Shown here in pieces: positions 25,516-33,257 of a stretch of 64,000 nucleotides of DNA. This DNA comes from CAMLIZ01 sp036231905 (GTDB lineage Bacteria > Pseudomonadota > Gammaproteobacteria > Burkholderiales > Burkholderiaceae_C). The stretch spans positions 310,001-374,000 of the forward strand of contig NZ_JAZARE010000005.1 of the NCBI RefSeq assembly GCF_036231905.1, read 5' to 3'. Under the pieces are notes generated by a model that was not told the origin of the DNA, made no database searches, and saw only the letters and a list, made by a program, of their open reading frames with translations. Within the stretch, counting starts at the first letter, position 1, and each line of letters starts with the position of its first letter. A program made the translations under genes and the position numbers.

Positions 25516-26213
25516 TCGTGCACCTTCCAGCCGGAGGCAAAACGCAGCTCGGCGTTTTTCATGTGCAGCTGCATCGCGCTGCGGGCGGCGGCCGGCTCGC
25601 GCGACGCGATCGCATCGAGCAGGGCCTCGTGTTCCTGCACCGCCTGGCGCCAGATACTGCGGCCGACGAAGTGCGATTCCAGCCGGGTGTACAGCGGGCC
25701 GGTGCGCTGCTCCCACAGCTGCTGCACCAGCAGGAGCAAGGCTGCGTTGCCACTGGCCTCGGCAATGCATTGATGGAAGCGCTGGTCCGCGGCAATGCCC
25801 TGGGGCGTGTGGTCGGTGTATTCGCGCATCTCCATCACCGCGGTTTTCATGCGGTCCAGCTGCACGTCGTTGGCATGCTCTGCAGCCAGGGCGGCGCATT
25901 CGCTTTCCACCAGCCAGCGCGCCCGGATCACATCGAACGGGCCGGGCGCCGGCCGCGGGTCGGGCGTGCGGCCGGGCGTGGGCCGGGCGGTCACATACAC
26001 GCCAGCACCGACGCGCACCTCCACCACGCCCTCCACTTCCAGCGCGATCAAGGCCTCCCGCACGGTGGGCCGGCTCACCTCCAGCCGCTCGGCCAGGTCA
26101 CGCTCGGACGGCAGGCGCGCGCCGACCGGGAAGTCACCACCGAGGATCAGGCGGACGATCTGGTCGGCGATCTGGCGATACAGGCGCCTGGCGTCGGCTA
26201 CGGCGGTGGACAT
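25512..26213 (-). CDS. FadR-subfamily GntR regulator of the TRAP operon
   Basis: 233 residues. GntR winged helix at residues 10-75 (LPSERDLAERLEVSRPTVRE then VYVTARP), FCD effector domain after it (RARWLVESECAALAAEHA, DQRFHQCIAEASGNAAL, EHEALLDAIASREP) with the histidines that bind a metal-carboxylate ligand. First gene of the dctQMP operon and overlapping dctQ, so it most likely represses uptake in the absence of the transported acid. Two TGGT-N3-RCCA sites lie upstream. Confidence 0.92.
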   Translation of the reverse strand: MSTAVADARRLYRQIADQIVRLILGGDFPVGARLPSERDLAERLEVSRPTVREALIALEVEGVVEVRVGAGVYVTARPTPGRTPDPRPAPGPFDVIRARWLVESECAALAAEHANDVQLDRMKTAVMEMREYTDHTPQGIAADQRFHQCIAEASGNAALLLLVQQLWEQRTGPLYTRLESHFVGRSIWRQAVQEHEALLDAIASREPAAARSAMQLHMKNAELRFASGWKVHE

Positions 26214-26226
26214 CGATGACAGCGAT

Positions 26227-26237
26227 TGGTCTGGCCA
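26227..26237. promoter_or_regulatory. FadR-type GntR operator, proximal copy
   Basis: TGGTCTGGCCA, 13 bp ahead of the GntR start. It agrees at 9 of 11 bases with a second copy at 26359-26369. FadR-group regulators (FadR, PdhR, LldR) recognise TGGT-N3-ACCA-like half-site pairs; this copy has one mismatch to that pattern. Confidence 0.45.
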
Positions 26238-26358
26238 TCAGTGTCGAACCAAGCCAAGACATCTGACAACTCGGCAGTTACGCCTAGGCAGAAACCCGGT
26301 AGTCGCCTGGGCGACGAGGCCGATGATGCCTGAACACATACGACAACATCATCACCAA

Positions 26359-26369
26359 TGGTCTTACCA
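26359..26369. promoter_or_regulatory. FadR-type GntR operator, distal copy
   Basis: TGGTCTTACCA is an exact TGGT-N3-ACCA site, flanked by AA and AT to extend the dyad. Centre-to-centre distance to the proximal copy is 132 bp. The rest of 26214-26510 (297 bp) shows no credible gene; a 6-bp dyad GTCGCC-TG-GGCGAC is at 26302-26315, and a short open stretch at 26424-26489 could be a gene remnant but is unsupported. Confidence 0.5.
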
Positions 26370-26510
26370 ATCCACCGCATGACGGCGCCATGAGCGCTCG
26401 CCACCGCCTCCCGCCGGCGCACGATGAGCGAGCAGCACGGCTACGGGCCGAACGAGTTCGTGCCCTGGGCGCTGGGGGCGGTGATGTGAGCACCACCGCC
26501 CCGGCGGGCA

Positions 26511-28031
26511 TCACACCCCGTTGAGGAAGGCCTCCAGCACGGCCTTGCGGCGCGGCAGGAACACGTTGTTCAACGCCGGCGAGATCTTGAAGCGCGAGAA
26601 GCCCTCGGGTGCCGTCTCACGCGCTGCCTCGGTCACGTGCACGAAGCCGAGCGACGCCGGCCACACCAGGCCGCCGCCCAGGTCCTTGCCGCTGCTCAAC
26701 TGGTGGCAGCCTGCGCACGACATGGCCAATGAGCGCTGCACGATCTGCGCGGGCGTGAGCGTCGAGCCAGCGGCGGTGAGCTTTTGCTGGATGGCCGTGG
26801 CGAACGCCGGCGACTGCGCAAACTGCGCCGGGTAGTTGCTCTTGGTGGCGTGCTGCTGGTCGCCATCACCGGCGTTGAAGCTGCCCGGCAGTGCGTTCAT
26901 GTTGAACGTGTTGATGTCGTTCACCGCCAGGGTGTTCACCACATTGAGAAACGATGTGCGGAAGTCCGGGCCCTTGGGATGCGCGTCGGTCTCGTTGAAC
27001 AGCTGGGCGGCCGGTTGCCCATGGGCGGGTTGCGCAATCATCTTCAGGCGGTTGTTGACCAGGGCCATGCGGTACTCGCGCAGCGCCCAGTTGAACTGCA
27101 TGAAGAGGTTGGTGCGGATCTGGCCCGGCGCGTTGGGCGTGGCAAAACCGTAGTGCGAGGCCCGCACCACCGGCTCGAAGCCCGGCAGGCCGGTGTAGAA
27201 GAAGGTCTTCAGGCGGTTGATGCGCTCGGTCTGGTCGGTCACCGTGCTCAGGTCGGCCCAGAACTGCGCCACCGGGCGGCAGCCAGTCAGGTCCACGCCG
27301 TTAGGTGCCGGGTTGGGCAGCACACCTTCGAAGATGATCTGCATGCGGTCGGTGGTGACCGTCTGGCCGCTGGTCTTGGCGTAGATGATGCGGTACTCCC
27401 CACAATCGGTGCCGCCCTGTTTGGGATCGGTAGCCAGGTCGAAGCGGTTGACCACCGCCACCGCTTGGAAGCTGTTGGGGCCGCCATCGGTCGGGTTGGT
27501 GCCCACCAGCCGACCCTCGGCGCGCGGGCAGTCGTACTGGAAGCCGTTCATGGTGGGCACGCCGCCCGTGGATTCGTCATTGCAGTGCCCGCCCTGGCCG
27601 ATGCCGGGCGCGGGGTTGTGCAGATCCATCCACTGGTCGTAGATCTGCCGTGCCGTCATCGAATTGGGACTGCCCGCGGCCAGCGTGTTGAGCATCTTCA
27701 GGAACGGAAACGCCTGCACGAGCGCCACGTCGGTGACGATCAGCGAGCGGCGCGGATCCACTGTGACCGGCGTGGCGGCAGTTGTTACCGCAGTGGTTGC
27801 CGTGGTGGGCGACAACAGGCTCTTCTTGCCGGGCTTGCTGGTCTGGCCGCCGAGCGCGGCAATTTGTTCCAGCGTCAGCATGCCGATGCCATCGCGCTCC
27901 GCGTGTTTCTCCGCTTTTTTGTCGTTGGCTGCCACCGCTGGCAGCACGGCCAGTGCCACCGTGCAGGCGAGCATCAGGTGGCCCACCCCGCCGGCACGCC
28001 GGGGGTTCTTCTTTCTGGAATGCATGTTCAT
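26511..28031 (-). CDS. Secreted protein with a single C-terminal CxxCH heme motif, unknown function
   Basis: 506 residues. The N-terminus has basic residues then a hydrophobic stretch ending LPAVAA-NDK, a signal peptide. Most of the chain is non-repetitive with several cysteines (GGHCNDESTGG, FQYDCPRAEGR, GGTDCGEYR, LTGCRPVA). Near residue 437 is SCAGCHQLSSGKDLGG, a c-type heme attachment motif; a distal methionine ligand is not obvious. A threonine/alanine linker follows the signal region. Probably a periplasmic or extracellular redox or heme protein. A 9-bp hairpin lies 30 bp upstream. I do not recognise the family. Confidence 0.75.
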   Translation of the reverse strand: MNMHSRKKNPRRAGGVGHLMLACTVALAVLPAVAANDKKAEKHAERDGIGMLTLEQIAALGGQTSKPGKKSLLSPTTATTAVTTAATPVTVDPRRSLIVTDVALVQAFPFLKMLNTLAAGSPNSMTARQIYDQWMDLHNPAPGIGQGGHCNDESTGGVPTMNGFQYDCPRAEGRLVGTNPTDGGPNSFQAVAVVNRFDLATDPKQGGTDCGEYRIIYAKTSGQTVTTDRMQIIFEGVLPNPAPNGVDLTGCRPVAQFWADLSTVTDQTERINRLKTFFYTGLPGFEPVVRASHYGFATPNAPGQIRTNLFMQFNWALREYRMALVNNRLKMIAQPAHGQPAAQLFNETDAHPKGPDFRTSFLNVVNTLAVNDINTFNMNALPGSFNAGDGDQQHATKSNYPAQFAQSPAFATAIQQKLTAAGSTLTPAQIVQRSLAMSCAGCHQLSSGKDLGGGLVWPASLGFVHVTEAARETAPEGFSRFKISPALNNVFLPRRKAVLEAFLNGV

Positions 28032-28060
28032 GGCGCCCGCTCTTTCTTTGGTCTACAAGC

Positions 28061-28083
28061 GGCTTCCTGCCCATCAGGAAGCC
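28061..28083 (-). promoter_or_regulatory. Hairpin in the leader of the heme-motif gene
   Basis: Perfect 9-bp stem GGCTTCCTG / CAGGAAGCC with a 5-nt loop, 30 bp upstream of the start at 28031. No T-tract follows, so it is not an obvious terminator. It could be a leader structure or an operator dyad. Confidence 0.4.
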
Positions 28084-28314
28084 CAACACCGGCGTAAACA
28101 GGTGCAACCGATGTGCCGGTGAAACGCAGATGAACCCCCCGATTCCCGGGGGTCTGCGACGGCGGAGCGAGTGCACGCTGCCCTAGAGGGGCCGGTGGCC
28201 TGTGTGGAAAGTTAGGCGCCGGTTCTCACCGGGGCCATCCCCATGTCGCAGTTACCCCCGCAAACAGGTGGGCTCGCGCTCTTGCGCGCGATGAGCGAAC
28301 GGCGCTGGCGGGTG

Positions 28315-31107
28315 CTAGGCCTCGGCGGCCTGCAGCAGCGCTTCGCGTTCGGCCACCAGCAGCTGGGTGGCGGTCGCGGCGGGCGCGGGGCGTGAGTGCA
28401 GGAAGCCCTGCACCACATCGCAGTGCCAGCTTTGCAGCATGGCCTCCTGCGCCGGCGTTTCCACGCCTTCGGCGGTGACCGCCAGGCCCAGGCCATGGGC
28501 CAGGCCGATGACGGTGCGCACGATGGTGTCGTCCTGCGCGCTGGCGCCGAGCTGGCTCACGAAGGAACGGTCGATCTTCAGCCGGGTGAGCGGAAAGCGG
28601 CGCAGGTACGACAGGCTGGCGTAGCCGGTGCCGAAGTCGTCGATCGACAGCTGCAGGCCGAGCTCGCGCAGGGCGTGCAGCTGCGCGATGCTGGCCTCGG
28701 CGGCGTCCATCACGCTGCCCTCTGTGATTTCCAGTTCGATCTGCGCGGGGTCCACGCCGGTGGCCTGCAGTGTGCGGCGCACCGTGGCCAGGAAGTCGGG
28801 GTGGTTGAACTGGCGCGGCGAGATGTTCACCGCCACCTTCACCGCGCCAAAGCCGGCGTCGGCCCAGGCCTTGGCCTGCTGGCAGCCCTGCTGCAGCACC
28901 CAGGCGCCGATGCGCACGATGAGGCCCGACTCTTCGGCCAGGGGAATGAACTGCGCCGGCGACACCATCTTGCCGCCGTCGTGCCAGCGCAGCAGCGCCT
29001 CGAAGCCGCAGAAGCGGCCGTCGGCCATGCTGCGCTGGCCCTGGTAATAGAGCTCGAAGCCGCCCTGCTCCAGCGCCTTGGCCATGCGCGCTTCCATGTG
29101 CAGCTTGTCGTGCTGGCTTTCGCCGATGCGCGCGTCGTACAGCACATGGGTGTTGCCAGGCTCGGCATGCGTGCGCAGCTTGGCCAGCTCGGCCAGCCGG
29201 GCCACCTCGTGCGCGGTGGGGGCGTCGGTGGGGCAATGGGCCGCGCCCGCGCCGATGGAGACGATGAGGTCCTGGTTGCCCACCTCGAACGGCACCTCCA
29301 TGGCCTCGGCCAGCGCCTGCAGCACCGTGCGCACCCGCTGGGTGTCGCCTTCGGCGCAGCGGAAGATGGCGCCGAAGGTCACCCCGTCCACCCGGTACAG
29401 CGTGGCGTCATGGCGGCGCGCCACCGCGTCCAGCCGGCCGGCGATCTGGCACAGCAGCTGGTCGCCCTGCTGGTGGCCCACGCTGCCCACGATGAGGCCG
29501 AACTGCTTGACCGAGATCGACACGTTGCAATACGGCTGACCGTGCAGCGCGGTGGTGTGCGCCTCCATGGCGCGCCGGTTCAGCAGGCCGGTCACCGCAT
29601 CGTGGTGGCTGGCGAATTCGAGCGCCTCGTTGTTCAGCGCCAGCTGCCGGTTGGCCTTGCGCGCCCGCAAGTACAGGCGCCAGGCCACCACGCCGCCCAG
29701 CCCCATGGCCGCCGCCAGCAGCAGGCTCAGCGTGCGCTCCATCGCCCGCCGGCCGATCTCCGCCGCCTGCAGCGCGTTCTGGTGTTCCAGCTGGTCCAGC
29801 TCGCGCTGGCGCTGCTGGAAGCTGGACTCGCGCTGCAGCTCGATCACCGTGCTGCGGCGGTCGCGCCGCGCCAGCTCGGTCTCCAGCATCAGCGCATCGC
29901 GCAGCCGCAGCCAGCTTTCGCTGGTTTCGCCGCTGCGCTCCAGCGCGGCCACGTAGCGGTTGAGCTGGATCAGCAGCTCGGCATCGCGCTTGCGGCTGCC
30001 CATGCGCGCCAGTCCGTCGTTGGCCAGCGCCATGCCCTGCTGGATGTGGCCCATGCGGATGTCCGCCAGCCCGATGTTCACCAGGGCCACGGCCAGGTGC
30101 GCGTCGTCGTTCTGCGCCTGCGCCTGCGTGCGGGCGCGCAACGCCAGGTCGCGCGCGGCGCCAAAGTTGCCGGCACTCTGGTGCAGCGCGGACAGCGTGA
30201 GCAGCGCATCCACCTCGGTGCCCATCCAGCCGTCGCCGCCGGCCTGGGAGTTCACCGGCACTTGCGGTCCGGCCGGCGCCTCCACCAGCGCGGCCAGGGT
30301 GGCGTTCTGCGCCTCGCGCCGCGCGCGTTCGCTGCGCCGCGTGTCGCCTTGCGCATCGGCGGCCAACGCCTCCAGCACCCAGCTGGAGATGCGCAGCGAG
30401 GGGTCTGTGGTGCGCGCGCCCAGCTCGCGCACCAGCGCCGCCTGGCGCAGCGCCACGCCGAGCTGGCCCTTCACGATGTGCAGGGGCACCAGCCCGAGGT
30501 AGGCCTGGGCCTCGCGGCGCGGGTTGCGCCCGCGGCGCGCGGCCACCACGGCGGCCTCGTACATGCGCACGCCCTCGTCGAGGTGGCCGTTGGACGTGGC
30601 CATGTCGGCCGCCATCATGTCAACCCAGTACTGCAGGTCCGGGCTGGGCACCTTGTCGGCCAGCGGCAAGGCGCTTTCCACCCAGCCGAAGGCCGCGCGC
30701 ACCTGGCCGGAGAAGCTCAGCATCGCGGCCTTCAGGGTGTAGGCCGACGCCAGCGCCGCCGGGTCGTGCAGGCGTTCGCCCAGGTCGGTGAGTTCCTCGA
30801 CGGCCGCCTCGGCCACCGACGGTTTGTCGATGCTGGCATGGGCATAGCCCCAGGCCGCCAGGAAGATGCGCAGGTCGTCGGTGTCGCCGGCGCGCGCGCC
30901 GGCCTCCAGCGGGCGCAGCCGCTCGATCACCTGGCCGGGCTGGCTGCCGAACTGCGCCTCGATCTCGAAGACCTTGTCACCGATGGCACCGGCCAGGGCG
31001 CCGCCCGTTGCGCCCAGCGCAGCGGTCAGCGCCACCAGCGCCCGCGCCGCGGCACGCAGCAAGCAGCGTCGCGGCCAGGCGGGCACGGAAGGCAGGTGGA
31101 GGGTCAC
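28315..31107 (-). CDS. Membrane-bound GGDEF-EAL protein with TPR-like sensor; likely c-di-GMP phosphodiesterase
   Basis: 930 residues. A signal or anchor segment (about 15-40) is followed by roughly 400 residues of helical TPR-like repeats (AVALVNIGLADIRMGHIQQG), a coiled coil (QRQRELDQLEHQNALQAAEI), a membrane helix at about 470-490 (LSLLLAAAMGLGGVVAWRLY), a GGDEF domain and an EAL domain. The GGDEF signature is degenerate (YRVDGVTFGAIF), so cyclase activity is unlikely. The EAL domain is intact: FEALLRW (about 703), NISPRQF, DDFGTGYASLSYL (about 820), KIDRSFV and EGVET. It probably degrades c-di-GMP in response to a periplasmic signal. Confidence 0.9.
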   Translation of the reverse strand: MTLHLPSVPAWPRRCLLRAAARALVALTAALGATGGALAGAIGDKVFEIEAQFGSQPGQVIERLRPLEAGARAGDTDDLRIFLAAWGYAHASIDKPSVAEAAVEELTDLGERLHDPAALASAYTLKAAMLSFSGQVRAAFGWVESALPLADKVPSPDLQYWVDMMAADMATSNGHLDEGVRMYEAAVVAARRGRNPRREAQAYLGLVPLHIVKGQLGVALRQAALVRELGARTTDPSLRISSWVLEALAADAQGDTRRSERARREAQNATLAALVEAPAGPQVPVNSQAGGDGWMGTEVDALLTLSALHQSAGNFGAARDLALRARTQAQAQNDDAHLAVALVNIGLADIRMGHIQQGMALANDGLARMGSRKRDAELLIQLNRYVAALERSGETSESWLRLRDALMLETELARRDRRSTVIELQRESSFQQRQRELDQLEHQNALQAAEIGRRAMERTLSLLLAAAMGLGGVVAWRLYLRARKANRQLALNNEALEFASHHDAVTGLLNRRAMEAHTTALHGQPYCNVSISVKQFGLIVGSVGHQQGDQLLCQIAGRLDAVARRHDATLYRVDGVTFGAIFRCAEGDTQRVRTVLQALAEAMEVPFEVGNQDLIVSIGAGAAHCPTDAPTAHEVARLAELAKLRTHAEPGNTHVLYDARIGESQHDKLHMEARMAKALEQGGFELYYQGQRSMADGRFCGFEALLRWHDGGKMVSPAQFIPLAEESGLIVRIGAWVLQQGCQQAKAWADAGFGAVKVAVNISPRQFNHPDFLATVRRTLQATGVDPAQIELEITEGSVMDAAEASIAQLHALRELGLQLSIDDFGTGYASLSYLRRFPLTRLKIDRSFVSQLGASAQDDTIVRTVIGLAHGLGLAVTAEGVETPAQEAMLQSWHCDVVQGFLHSRPAPAATATQLLVAEREALLQAAEA

Positions 31108-31199
31108 CTCCGCTTATCGGCGCCCTGGCAGGCCGGCCGTAGCCGGGCCGGCCCTGGTGGACGTGAACAAGTGCGCGGCAGCGCGGCCGCCGCACGCGC

Positions 31200-33092
31200 C
31201 TACACGGTGGCCAGCATCAGCCGCCCCGGGCTGGCGCCGATGTGCAGCCCGTCGCTGCGCCCGGCCAGGTAACGCTGGTTCAATGCCTCCGGGGCCCAGG
31301 CCTGCGTGCGGCTGAAGCCCAACCCGGCGAGGGTGCGTTCCAGATCGGCGGTATCGAAGTAGCACTTCCACGGCTCGCCGCGCTCGGCCAGCTGGGTGGT
31401 GAGCTGCTCCATCGCCACGCGCATCGGCGCGGGCAGGCCGGCGAGCGGCGTCACGTATTCGAAGAGCACCGCGCTGCCCGGCGCGCAGCCGGCGATGAAG
31501 CGCAAGGTCTGCAGCACCGCAGCTTCGTCCAGGTACATGGTCACCCCCAGCCAGCTGAAGTAAGCCGGCTGGCTTGCGTCGAAGCCGGCCCGGGCCAGGC
31601 CGTCCGAGAGGCTGATGCGCTCGAAGTTCACCGGCACGAAGCTCAGCGAAGGTGGCACCTCGATGCCGGCCTCGCGCAGGCGCGCCTGCTTCCACACCTG
31701 CGTGGCGGGCAGATCCACCTCGAACATGCGGCCGGGCGCATCGGGGTGGCGGTAGGCGCTGGTGTCCAGGCCGGCGCCCAGCACCACGTATTGCCGCACG
31801 CCGCGGGCGCGGGCGGCAGCCCATTCGTCCTCTGCCAGCCGGCTGCGCACCACCACCGAGCTGCGCAGCCCCTGCGCCATCGGGTTGCGGAACGGCGCCA
31901 GGTTCGCCCGGAGCGCCTCGGCCTCCGCCGGGCCCAGGATGGTGAGCGCCAGCGGATCGTCCAGCACCCGCGGGCTTTCGATCAGCTGGTGCGCCGCGCG
32001 CTGCATGGCCACCATCAGCGCACTCGGCTTGGGGCCGGCATCGGCCTGCGGCATCGGATGGCCCAGCACATGGGCCTTGTGGAGGTAGGCGAGCAAGGTG
32101 TCGTCCATGCCCACGCCCAGGCGCAGCTCGGGCTCGCGCATGAAGGCCTCGCGCACCCGCGCTTCCAGCGCGGCATCGTCGCCGCAGTAGCTGTCGCGAA
32201 ACAGCTGCTGCCAGCGCTGCACGATGGCTTGCACCGGCTGCGACCGGGCATCGGCGCCCGCTTCCATCTGCGCCCGCAGCTCGGCCACCAGCGCCGGCCA
32301 GGCGCCCATGTGGGACAAGGTGGCCAGCTGGCGCCTGAGCACCTCTTCGGTCTGCGCGGGCGTGAGCACCTTGGCGAACAGCGTGGTGCGTGCATGCGCG
32401 AAGGCCTGGCCGATCCACGCCAGCATCTCGGGCGTGATGCCCACGATGTCCTGCGCGCGGGTTTCCTTCAGCTGCAGGTCCAGCAGCTTGCCGGCCAGCG
32501 TGGGGTTGTTGTTGGTGGTGCGGATCACCAGGCGCATCCAGCGCCAGGCCAGGTCCTGCGCGGCCACCGTATCGGGCGGCTCCGGCCGCTGCATGGCGGC
32601 GCGAACCTCCGCGATCAGCGTGGCCCATTCAGCGTCGGCCGGCTGCGCGCCCTGCTCGTCGGCAGAGAGCAGGGCATTCAGTTCGTCGTCGTTCAGGTGT
32701 TTCTGGTACACGGTCATCAGCTCCAGGATGTTCAGCCAGTCGGCCGCGGGCGTGTCACCGCCTTGGGCCACGATGTCGAGCAGGTGTTGCAGGCGCTGAC
32801 TCAGGCGCTGGGCCTGCAGCGCCTGCGCGTTCAAGGCGGCGATCTGGCGCTGCAGCACGGCCACCGGCGCACCGCCCGGCCCGTCCAGCGTGGCCTTGAT
32901 CTCCGGCAGCGAGCAGTGCAGCTGCTTCAGCGCCTCGATGCGCTGCAGGCGGATCAGGTCGTCGCGGCCATACAGCCGAGCGCCACCCTCCGAACGCGCG
33001 GCCGGCGACAGCAGGCCGATGGCGTCGTAGTGGTGCAGCGTCCGGACCGTCAGGCCCGTCTTCTTCGCCAATTCCCCGATCTTCAGCCGCAT
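31200..33092 (-). CDS. MerR regulator - TipAS-like domains - SAM methyltransferase fusion
   Basis: 630 residues, one uninterrupted frame. Residues 1-70 are a MerR winged helix (IGELAKKTGLTVRTLHHYDA). Residues 75-115 form the dimerisation coiled coil. Residues 125-345 look like two tandem TipAS-type ligand-binding modules (TVYQKHLNDDELNALLSAD; FAKVLTPAQTEEVLRRQLA). From about 350 comes a leucine-carboxyl-methyltransferase-type (TIGR00027-like) enzyme: RVLDDPLALTILG, the SAM loop VVLGAGLDTSAYR, FEVDLPATQVWK and FSWLGVTMYLDEAAV. MerR-TipAS regulators bind hydrophobic drugs; a fused methyltransferase suggests the same protein senses and modifies a ligand. That coupling is inference. Confidence 0.85.
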   Translation of the reverse strand: MRLKIGELAKKTGLTVRTLHHYDAIGLLSPAARSEGGARLYGRDDLIRLQRIEALKQLHCSLPEIKATLDGPGGAPVAVLQRQIAALNAQALQAQRLSQRLQHLLDIVAQGGDTPAADWLNILELMTVYQKHLNDDELNALLSADEQGAQPADAEWATLIAEVRAAMQRPEPPDTVAAQDLAWRWMRLVIRTTNNNPTLAGKLLDLQLKETRAQDIVGITPEMLAWIGQAFAHARTTLFAKVLTPAQTEEVLRRQLATLSHMGAWPALVAELRAQMEAGADARSQPVQAIVQRWQQLFRDSYCGDDAALEARVREAFMREPELRLGVGMDDTLLAYLHKAHVLGHPMPQADAGPKPSALMVAMQRAAHQLIESPRVLDDPLALTILGPAEAEALRANLAPFRNPMAQGLRSSVVVRSRLAEDEWAAARARGVRQYVVLGAGLDTSAYRHPDAPGRMFEVDLPATQVWKQARLREAGIEVPPSLSFVPVNFERISLSDGLARAGFDASQPAYFSWLGVTMYLDEAAVLQTLRFIAGCAPGSAVLFEYVTPLAGLPAPMRVAMEQLTTQLAERGEPWKCYFDTADLERTLAGLGFSRTQAWAPEALNQRYLAGRSDGLHIGASPGRLMLATV

Positions 33093-33146
33093 GGCCCTCC
33101 CCGCCTTCTCTGCTGGCGCGACGATAGGCCCTGACGTTACGTGAGG

Positions 33147-33161
33147 TTCAAGCGGTTTCTG
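33147..33161. promoter_or_regulatory. Second, degenerate LacI-type site upstream of GH30
   Basis: On the minus strand it shares the 10-mer GAAACCGCTT with the perfect site at 33241-33254. Centres are 94 bp apart, close to the spacing used for repressor looping in lac-type systems. Confidence 0.35.
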
Positions 33162-33240
33162 CGGCGAACCCTCGCGCGCCAGCCGGAAACCGGTGCGTCA
33201 GGGTTAGCACGCGCTGTGGTGCCCCGCGCCGCCGGCAGAA

Positions 33241-33254
33241 TGAAACCGCTTTCA
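33241..33254. promoter_or_regulatory. LacI/GalR-family operator ahead of the GH30 gene
   Basis: TGAAACCGCTTTCA is a CG-centred dyad that fits the LacI/CcpA-type consensus TGWAANCGNTNWCA at every position. It ends 3 nt before the preferred GH30 start, so a bound repressor would block expression. No LacI-type gene is present in this window. Confidence 0.55.
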
Positions 33255-33257
33255 GAT

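Noticed and set aside
23489..25540. 683-residue fused dctQ-dctM reading frame
   Set aside because: The dctM frame simply stays open upstream; dctQ is encoded in another frame with proper motifs and a TGATG junction, so this is not a real fusion.
26424..26489. Short open stretch that could be the 3' remnant of a lost gene
   Set aside because: Only about 21 codons, no recognisable family; insufficient to call a pseudogene.
28131..28155. GC-rich dyad of ACCCCC and GGGGGT arms as a terminator
   Set aside because: Short stem and no T-run on either strand; cannot be distinguished from chance in this composition.
28396..31272. 958-residue plus-strand open frame
   Set aside because: Antisense of the GGDEF-EAL gene, whose motifs are unmistakable; long shadow frames are common at this GC.
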